Origin: BNWE01 sp964369545
GTDB lineage: Bacteria; Pseudomonadota; Alphaproteobacteria; UBA3830
Direction: 5' to 3'
Length of the DNA: 64,000 nt
NCBI GenBank assembly: GCA_964369545.1
Contig: CAYJFA010000001.1
Location: 62,001 to 126,000 of the forward strand
Shown here: positions 63,992 through 64,000 of the stretch, piece after piece
Numbering within the stretch: the stretch's first letter is position 1
How the letters are laid out: each line of letters begins with the position of its first letter
Position numbers and translations under genes: made by a program
Notes under the pieces: model-generated
Databases searched by the model: none
What the model was told of the DNA's origin: nothing
The model's input: only the letters and a program-made list of their open reading frames with translations

Positions 63992-64000
63992 AATTTAACT

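Overview
The window is AT-rich, uses standard code-11 stops (TAA, TAG and TGA all end intact genes) and is densely packed. Several alphaproteobacterial signatures occur together: acpP-fabF-mltG, a PopZ-type DUF2497 protein, a Mic60-like protein overlapping HemY, and a truB-rpsO-pnp string. Low GC, poly-T frameshifts, many secreted proteins and several decayed genes suggest a host-associated alphaproteobacterium of the Holosporales/Rickettsiales type. That lineage call is inference.

Layout. 0.2-14.4 kb is mostly core: radA-cvpA; an aspS operon that also carries a sugar ABC importer (binding protein and two permeases, no ATPase); a broken secreted-protein gene; a divergent pair made of a phosphoacceptor-less receiver/histidine-kinase protein and a TPR-cyclase protein; then mltG, fabF and acpP. 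After tRNA-Arg(CCT), 14.7-19.4 kb holds an accessory cassette: a frameshifted GNAT, an ABC-F ATPase, a second GNAT, an MBL hydrolase, a P-loop kinase and a CYTH protein.

19.58-28.05 kb is a decaying integrative element in the 3' end of the initiator tRNA gene. It has a 25-nt exact tRNA repeat at both ends, a ruined tyrosine integrase, iteron-like repeats, an AlpA-like regulator, a primase with one internal stop and a RepA-like ATPase. Its cargo is two exported proteins, one an HExxH metallopeptidase resembling NleD (M91). No phage structural genes were recognised.

28.2-64 kb is again largely core: an exported acidic repeat protein with CxxC clusters, a DsbD/ScsB-like protein, YqgE, RlpA, Smr, GyrB, PBP1a, HemY with a Mic60-like partner, GatB/GatA, a GT-C glycosyltransferase, an outer-membrane barrel, Gmk, an M48 peptidase, ComEC, GltX, TolC, PopZ, an esterase, a GST, TruB, RpsO, Pnp, MutS and Lon. 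Between the GST gene and truB, three DnaA-box-like 9-mers sit in 35 bp beside AT-rich DNA, a candidate replication origin.

How the genes work together: envelope growth (MltG, PBP1a, RlpA), envelope redox and export (DsbD-like, TolC, M48), tRNA charging through GatAB with AspRS and GluRS, and genome maintenance (RadA, GyrB, MutS, Lon). The most novel-looking parts are the kinase-like/cyclase pair, the NleD-like protein in the tRNA-fMet element and the T7-tract frameshift genes.
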